Assembly: GCA_016801885.1 (NCBI GenBank)
Contig: CM028900.1
Location: 17,750,972 to 17,814,971 of the forward strand
Origin: Toxotes chatareus
Taxonomy: Eukaryota > Chordata > Actinopteri > Toxotidae
Direction of reading: 5' to 3'
Length of the DNA: 64,000 nucleotides
In this document: piece by piece, positions 58,959 through 64,000 of the stretch
Layout: each line of letters opens with the position of its first letter
How positions within the stretch are numbered: the first letter of the stretch is position 1
Notes under the pieces: generated by a model
Told to the model about the DNA's origin: nothing
Database searches by the model: none
Seen by the model: the letters and a program-made list of their open reading frames with translations, nothing else
Made by a program: the position numbers and the translations under genes

Positions 58959-59491
58959 TCATGACTTTGGTTTTCTAATGAAATCTGTCATATTTCTAGA
59001 TATGAGAGCTGCACCATCCAAAGTTGGATGGATGCCGTCTCTCCCTAATCAGACCAGGTTTTCCCCAAAAAGTTTTCCAGTTATCAATGAAGGCCACGTC
59101 GTTTGCTGGACACCACCTAGACAGCCAGCGACGGAATGAAGACATACTGACTAAACATGTCATCACTGGTCAAATCGGGCAGGGGTCCAGAGAACACTAC
59201 AGAGTCCGACATTGTTTTGGCAAAGTTTACACCGACTCCACATTAATTTTAGTGACCTCCGATTGGCGTAATCGGGTGTCATTACCGCCGGCGTGAATAA
59301 CGATCTTACCAAATCTACGTTTATCCTTAGCCAGCAGTTTTAAATACGATTCAACGTCGCCCGCTCTGGCCCCAGGGATGCATTTAACTATGGTCGCTGG
59401 AGTCTCTAACTTCACATTTCGCAAAATGGAGCTGCCAATAACCAGAGTTTTTTCCTCAGCGGGTGTGTCGCTGATTGGGGAAAATCTGTCG
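58959..59491 (-). pseudogene. LINE ORF1 esterase domain, interrupted
   Basis: The minus strand reads TLVIGSSILRNV (the G-D-S-like block I with GSS), IPGARAGDVESYLKLL, KIVIHAGGNDTRLRQSE (the G-x-N-D block) and further on SGPLPDL, WCPANDVAFIDNWKTFW and RDGIHPTLDGAALISR, whose D-x-x-H is the catalytic block V. Stop for ORF1 at about 58959. SGNH esterase domains occur in ORF1 of fish L2/CR1 LINEs. The nucleophile block has G-S-S where G-D-S is usual. A frame change lies near 59226 and another near 59040. The N-terminal part is separated by the BEL insertion at about 59491. Confidence 0.88.
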
Positions 59492-59751
59492 TGCACTTCA
59501 ATAAAAACTCCGTTCTCAATTTGTTCTGGTTTTTATCTTTTACTGAAGCTTTTCTTTGTTAAACAAATACGTAAAAACATAAACTTAAACAAGCACGGTC
59601 AAAAACTAGTGTGCTCTCCTGGCTCCACAGCTTCAACTAAAAGTCAAATAAGCACACGCAAGCTATTACATTTACAACCAATCAGAGGCCAGCGCTGTGG
59701 AGACATTTGTTCTTAGCCAATACAATGTTTCTGTTATAAATGGCTCTAACA
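59492..59751 (-). repeat. 3' LTR of the BEL/Pao element
   Basis: Read on the minus strand it starts TGTTAGAGCCATTTATAAC, directly after the purine-rich AATTAGGGGCAGG (a plausible polypurine tract at about 59757-59769), and ends near TTTTTATTGAAGTGCA, after which LINE ORF1 sequence resumes. Length about 260 bp. TTTATAAC near the start could serve as a TATA-type promoter element. The exact right-hand limit is uncertain by a few bases because the 5-bp target duplication cannot be checked without the other end. Confidence 0.7.
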
Positions 59752-59918
59752 TAACCTGCCCCTAATTGACTAGGCTACTGGCATAGCAATTACCAAAATA
59801 AACACGTAGAGCCATTTGCTTATCCTAAGCAAAGCCAGAAAACATTCTTACAAGTTTCAAAGATGCATATTTCTATCCTGAACAGGTAAATGTCTGTATT
59901 GTGACCAGACTTCTTTGT
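59752..59918 (-). other. BEL 3' untranslated spacer
   Basis: About 165 bp between the integrase stop and the LTR, ending in the purine-rich tract next to the LTR. No coding capacity. Confidence 0.6.
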
Positions 59919-60786
59919 TTATGCCACTGCCTCCTCCAAGAGGCATATCTTTGTAATGGGTCTCTCTAATACATTTGTCTTCGTCTGGACTCGGACACTG
60001 CGGACTGTCCCTTTAGAGTCTGGCAGTATCTTGACGATCTTTCCCATCATCCAGGAATTACGTGGAGCAGAAGAATCCACAATAAGGACAACATCTCCAA
60101 GGTTGAAATTCCTCCTTGTTGTGCTCCATTTTTGTCTTTCCTGCAGGAGTGGCAGGTACTCCTGGGTCCACCTGCGCCAGAAGAGGTCTGCCATGTACTG
60201 AACCTGCCTCCAGCGGCGACGTGTGTAGAGGTCATCCCTTGAAAATATGCCTGGAGGAATGTTTGGTTGTGTTCTCATCTGTAGTAGGTGATTTGGGGTC
60301 AAAGCCTCTAAATCATTAGGGTCATTTGACGTTGTTGTTATGGGTCTATCATTGACAATGTTTTCCACCTCACATAAGAGCGTATGCAGTCCTTCGTCGT
60401 CCAGCCGCTGCTGTTTTAACAGGGCACTTAGCACCTTTCTGACAGTGCGTATCTGACGCTCCCATACGCCTCCATGGTGGGATGCTGCAGGAGTGTTAAA
60501 TATCCACTTAACTCCTCTTTTCAACATGGATTCTTGAATTTTAGACTGGTTCAGGTCTTTCAGCGCTTCCCGCAGCTCTCTCTCTGCACCAATAAAATTA
60601 GTGCCATTGTCTGAACGAAGTACAGACACTTGGCCTCTTCTGCACAGAAAACGACGTAGTGCATTAATACACGAACTGGTGTCGAGTGAGTGCGACACTT
60701 CTAGGTGGACAGCTCTGCTGGTTAAGCATGTGAAAATCACGCCGTACCTCTTTGCACTGCCACGACCTTTGCTGACCTCAAATGGG
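59919..60786 (-). pseudogene. BEL integrase core and C-terminal domain
   Basis: Frame reading FTCLTSRAVHLEVSHSLDT, LRRFLCRRGQVSVLRSDNGT, HHGGVWERQIRTVRKVLSA, EVENIVNDRPIT, then LTPNHLLQMRT, the RRRWRQVQYMADLFWRRW segment and a C-terminal domain with GDVVLIVD. The second catalytic Asp (in S-D-N-G-T) and the Glu (in V-W-E-R) of the DDE core are present. The first Asp is encoded upstream in the other frame, near 60797. The last domain matches the DUF5641 region of BEL integrases. The protein would insert element cDNA. The frame is cut from its N-terminal part by a one-base loss near 60785. Confidence 0.93.
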
Positions 60787-61099
60787 CGAAAAAGTCCACA
60801 CCACTGTTTGTGAAGGGTGGTTTATCTGGCAATAGCCGATCCTCTGGCAAGTTAGCCATTTTTTGTTCACCTGTCTTAGAGCGCAGTCTTCTGCATGTAC
60901 TACACTCTGAGATCATCCTCTGTATTGCTGAGCAGGCTCTTGGTATCCAATACTTCTGTCTCAGCCGTGCAAGAACATAATTTCGACCTGAGTGTCCGGT
61001 TTCTTCGTGTATGTGCTGAAGGATAAGCTTAGTGAGCCAATCATCCTTGTGCAGGATAGCTGGGTGTTTGGCTTCCAGTGGCATGGCAGATCGGGCCAA
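60787..61099 (-). pseudogene. BEL integrase N-terminal zinc-binding part
   Basis: The minus strand reads HIHEETGHSGRNYVLARL, RQKYWIPRA and ISECSTCRRLR, the H-x3-4-H ... C-x2-C zinc finger of retroviral-type integrases, followed by KPPFTNSGVDFF with the first catalytic Asp. It then leaves frame at about 60785 and stops. Upstream it is joined to the RNase H part in a different frame near 61100. Confidence 0.9.
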
Positions 61100-62259
61100 C
61101 CGCCTCCTACTCTCAACACACCATTGTCTAAGTACGGATCCAGCTTGTAGATATGGCTATTTTTCTTCACGTTGCATTTTCCTTCTTGGAGGACTTTAAT
61201 TTCCTCTACATATTTTTTGTTTTGGGCGAGGGAAATTAGTTCCAGTTCTGCCTTGGCAAGATCATCTGAGGTAAGCGTTTGTTGTCCCACGCTCTGCTTG
61301 TAACTGTGCATCCTTTGTTGCAGCAAAGCCGATGCCTTGAATGGATCGCTTTCACTGTGATTGATTATTTCTTGAAACTCCTTTCTCTTTTGCCTCAAGT
61401 TTCGCAGAATCTCTTTTAGGCGCAGGAGCCAAGCAGTTGCCTTTTTAAGTTTGTACCAAGTTGAGTAATGGTGCACCAACTGAGTGATTGCATCCACATT
61501 ACCATCTGTCTGTGTAAGGAACACTTTGGCCGATCTTTTCACTTCTGAGTCTTCTTCTGCTGAGTGAATGGAGTGGTCCGGGCGTTCTGGCCATTCAGAC
61601 TCGGACCCTAACAGGAATGTTGGTCCTTGTATCCAGTTTTCACTCTGTAGCAAGCCTTCAGCAGTTAGCCCTCTTGAAGCCTGGTCTGCAGGGTTGACTG
61701 CTGAGTTTACATACTTCCACTGTGATGGTCTAGTAGCTTCTTTGATGAATGAGACTCTGTTTGCCACAAACGTTTTATATCGAGCAGCATCGTTTTCAAT
61801 ATACTTAAGCACTGTGACGCTGTCCGTCCAGAAGATTGACTCATCTAGCTGTAGCTGTAGCTCATGTTGGAGCATTTTGTCCATCTTCACAGCTACTACA
61901 GCTGCTGTCAGCTCCATCCTCGGCACAGTGACCTGCTTGAGTGGTGCCACTCTCGACTTGCCCATCAGGAATGAAACGACTTTCTGTTCATTTTCATCAG
62001 TTAACAGGATATAAGATACTGTGCCATAGCCATTGTTACTGGCATCCGAAAAGTGGTGGAGTTGTGATGATTTGATGGCACCGAATCCTGCAGGTTTGAT
62101 GCATCTGCCAACACTGAAAGATGACAGCCTTTGCAAGCCTAATAACCACCTTTTCCATCTTCTCACTTGTTCTTCTGACACCTCTTCATCCCATGCCTTT
62201 TTCTCTTTACACAGTTCTCTTAGAAGAAGTTTTGCAGGTAAGATGAAAGGTGCCAAGAA
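61100..62259 (-). pseudogene. BEL RNase H and pre-integrase region
   Basis: Starts with APFILPAKLLLRELC, then HHFSDASNNGYGTVSYI (first Asp), VTVPRMELTAAVVA (Glu), IFWTDSVTVLKYIEN (Asp) and NSAVNPADQASRG (Asp): the four acidic residues of RNase H, which removes RNA from the RNA-DNA hybrid. A long helical spacer (RLKEILRNLRQKRKEF and following) leads to LDPYLDNGVLRVGG, where the frame is lost near 61100. An in-frame TGA at 62260-62262 separates it from the RT. Confidence 0.92.
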
Positions 62260-63632
62260 TCAGAGAGGGTCATAAGCTGAGCTTACAACTGCCAGAATTC
62301 CTCTTCGTGTGCATGGTTTTTCCTGCACGTCCACTTTGAGCTTAAACGTGTCAGACTGGGTGCACCACTGGACACCTAACGCCCTCTCCATAGGTAGCCG
62401 ATCGCTGTCAAGGTTGAGATCTTTAACCTCTAATGCTCTGTCTTCGTCTGGAATTGACATCAGCAGTGCTCTTGAATTGCTGGTCCATTTGGTCAACTTA
62501 AATCCACCACTGAGGCACAATGCCTTTAGGTCTTTAGCAAGAGCAACAGCATGCTCGTCCGATGGCACTGAGATTAGACAGTCGTCAACGTAGAAGTTGT
62601 TTAAGATTGCCTCAACAGCTTCAGGGTTAGTGCTCTCCCTTCCGTCTTCAGCTGTCCTTCTTAAAGCATACGAGGCACAACTAGGGGAGGAAGTTGCCCC
62701 AAACAGGTGTACACACATTTTGTATTCTGCTGGCTTTTGTTTCAGGTCGCCTCCCGGCCACCAGAGGAACCGCAACAAATCTGAATCCTCTTCAGGCAGT
62801 CTTACTTGGTAGAACATAGACTCTATGTCTGCCATCATGCCTACTGTTTCCTTCCTGAATCTGGTCAGCACCCCTATAAGGGTGTTCGTGAGGTCAGGTC
62901 CTTGAAGAAGCTCATTGTTCAGTGACACTCCCTGATATGATGCGGTACAGTCAAAGACGACTCTTAACTTCCTCTTTTTGGGGTGGTAAACACCGTGATG
63001 GGGAATAAACCATACCCTCCCATCTCTGCCGTCTAACTGTTCTTCAGGAACTTTGGTTGCATATCCCTTTTCTAACAGCTCTCTCATGAAATCAGTATAC
63101 TCCTTGTGAAAGTCAGGATTCCTCAGAAACTTCCTATGGAGACTTGTGAGGCGCTGTTCTGCTAGAAGTCTGTTGTCGGGCATTATTATGTCTTTGTCCT
63201 TCAGTGGTAATCCAATGCAGTAATGTCCGTTAACCAACTGTGTTCTTCTTTTCACTGATTCAAGGAACTGGTGGTCTTCATGTGACGGCTCAGCCTTATC
63301 ATCATACCCTCGCTCTGGGAAGTCTGCATTGTACAGTTGAGTGAACAGGTTTTCCACGTCAGACACTGAGATGCGATTAACCGTGTGACTCAACATCTCT
63401 GGGTTCACTGAAGGCGCTGTGGTTTGTCTGAGAGGACCGTTAATTACCCAGCCAAGAGGTGTCTTCACTGCATATGGTCCATCACCTTTACTGTTTATTA
63501 TCCGCAGAGGTTCACTGGCCTTGTAGGCATCAGCACCGATAAGCAAGCCCACTTCTGCTGCGATATGCACTATGCGAACATCATGCAGGTAAGGCCACTG
63601 TTCTACGTCCTTTTGCAAAGGTATGTTCTCTT
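62260..63632 (-). pseudogene. BEL/Pao reverse transcriptase
   Basis: Contains PLGWVINGPLR (the conserved end of the protease-RT linker), LRVVFDCTASYQGVSLN, LNNELLQGPDLT, motif A MMADIESMFYQVRLPE, LRFLWWPGG, the HLFGATSSPSCASYAL block and catalytic NNFYVDDCL with YVDD, then GFKLTKWTSNS and AVVSSAYDPL. All polymerase motifs are intact. It ends at a TGA (62260-62262) in a position normally occupied by Gly in this family, with the same frame continuing open beyond. Its start is separated from the protease by a one-base loss near 63630. Confidence 0.94.
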
Positions 63633-64000
63633 TTTCACCGGTATGCTGGGTTGAGTAAATGTTTGAGGAAGATCTATATAGCTCTCCTCTTCTAGACCAC
63701 ATACCTCCAAATCTGACAAGATATGAGAGCTCACCCTTTTTTCTGATCCCATAGTAGTCAACAGGAGTTCTGCTTTCTTTCCTCTCAGGTTAAGCTGCCG
63801 CATAACCTCTTCGGTGCAAAAGGTTCCGGTACTTCCTTGGTCCAAGAATGCGTAGATCTGGATTACTTTGTTACTTCTTTTGGACTTTAATTTTACTGGT
63901 ACAATGGAGAGGATGTTTTCTCCTTCACCTGCCCCAGTATCTCTACTACCTTCTTGTCCTGTCCCAATGAGCGCACTGGTGACTTCTGTGATGTCTGTGT
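63633..64000 (-). pseudogene. BEL A17-type aspartic protease, partial
   Basis: Runs off the right edge. The minus strand reads ILSIVPVKLKSKRSNK, IYAFLDQGSTGTFCTEEVM and VCGLEEESYIDLPQTFT. LDQGSTGTFC is the active-site block (D-x-G-S) of the peptidase A17 family of BEL/Pao pol. The protease frees the mature enzymes from the polyprotein. The frame fails near 63630 and runs into a stop at 63603. The upstream gag/zinc-knuckle region is not in the window. Confidence 0.9.

Larger units (their letters stand above)
54940..59491 (-). mobile_element. L2-clade LINE with esterase ORF1, interrupted
   Basis: In minus-strand order it contains the esterase part of ORF1, an AP-type endonuclease, a reverse transcriptase, a long 3' UTR and a (TTGAA)n tail. 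This order is typical of fish L2 LINEs. About 4.55 kb is present. The 5' part is cut off at 59.49 kb because a BEL/Pao element has inserted inside ORF1; the rest should lie beyond the right edge. Multiple frameshifts and stops make it inactive. Confidence 0.92.
59492..64000 (-). mobile_element. BEL/Pao LTR retrotransposon (3' part)
   Basis: All domains of BEL/Pao pol occur in the family's order on the minus strand: A17-type aspartic protease, reverse transcriptase with YVDD, RNase H, integrase with zinc-binding end, DDE core and C-terminal domain, then a polypurine-type tract and a 3' LTR. The gag gene and the 5' LTR lie beyond the right edge. The element sits inside ORF1 of the L2 LINE and is therefore younger than it. 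Three single-base frameshifts and a nonsense codon show it is inactive. Confidence 0.93.

Overview
The window looks like accessory, gene-poor DNA from a ray-finned (teleost) fish genome. The evidence is the transposon content: a Tc1-type element, a PIF/Harbinger element with a second DNA-binding-type gene, L2-clade LINEs whose first protein is an SGNH esterase, and a BEL/Pao LTR retrotransposon. Long CA, GA and TA microsatellites, AT-rich non-coding DNA and intron-like spacing fit this. I found no complete host protein gene, no rRNA or tRNA gene, and no prokaryotic feature. The species cannot be named from what is visible.

Layout. From 1 to about 4.33 kb lies one end of a satellite array with a roughly 75-80 bp AT-rich monomer and higher-order duplications of about 520-600 bp. 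It ends at a perfect 12-bp-stem hairpin, followed directly by an internally deleted Tc1 element (4.37-5.06 kb). From 6.26 to 11.46 kb a 2.2-2.3 kb segment is repeated in tandem: two full copies and one truncated copy. On the minus strand both full copies keep the same 45-codon open frame with the same stop. From 12.2 to 13.0 kb there is low-complexity DNA with a 130 bp direct duplication, then a CpG-rich, promoter-like block at 13.5-14.6 kb.

From 14.75 to 50.6 kb the sequence is mostly non-coding and carries scattered relics: a LINE ORF1 esterase relic (about 23 kb), a small inverted-repeat element (31.4 kb), an inverted pair of an unnamed dispersed repeat (32.6 and 36.5 kb), a foldback element (33.5 kb), an L2 3' end (34.1-35.0 kb), a PIF/Harbinger relic (42.5-43.6 kb), several perfect hairpins, and GC-richer blocks at 28.5-31 kb that could be conserved non-coding elements. 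Two stretches (15.1-17.6 and 51.4-54.9 kb) are unusually featureless and differ in texture from the rest.

The right end is a nest of retroelements, all on the minus strand. An L2-type LINE (54.94-59.49 kb; 3' UTR, reverse transcriptase, endonuclease, esterase) is interrupted inside its ORF1 by a BEL/Pao element (3' LTR at 59.49-59.75 kb, then integrase, RNase H, reverse transcriptase and protease) that runs off the right edge. The BEL pol frame carries at least one nonsense codon and three single-base frameshifts, so this copy is dead. The LINE is also degraded.
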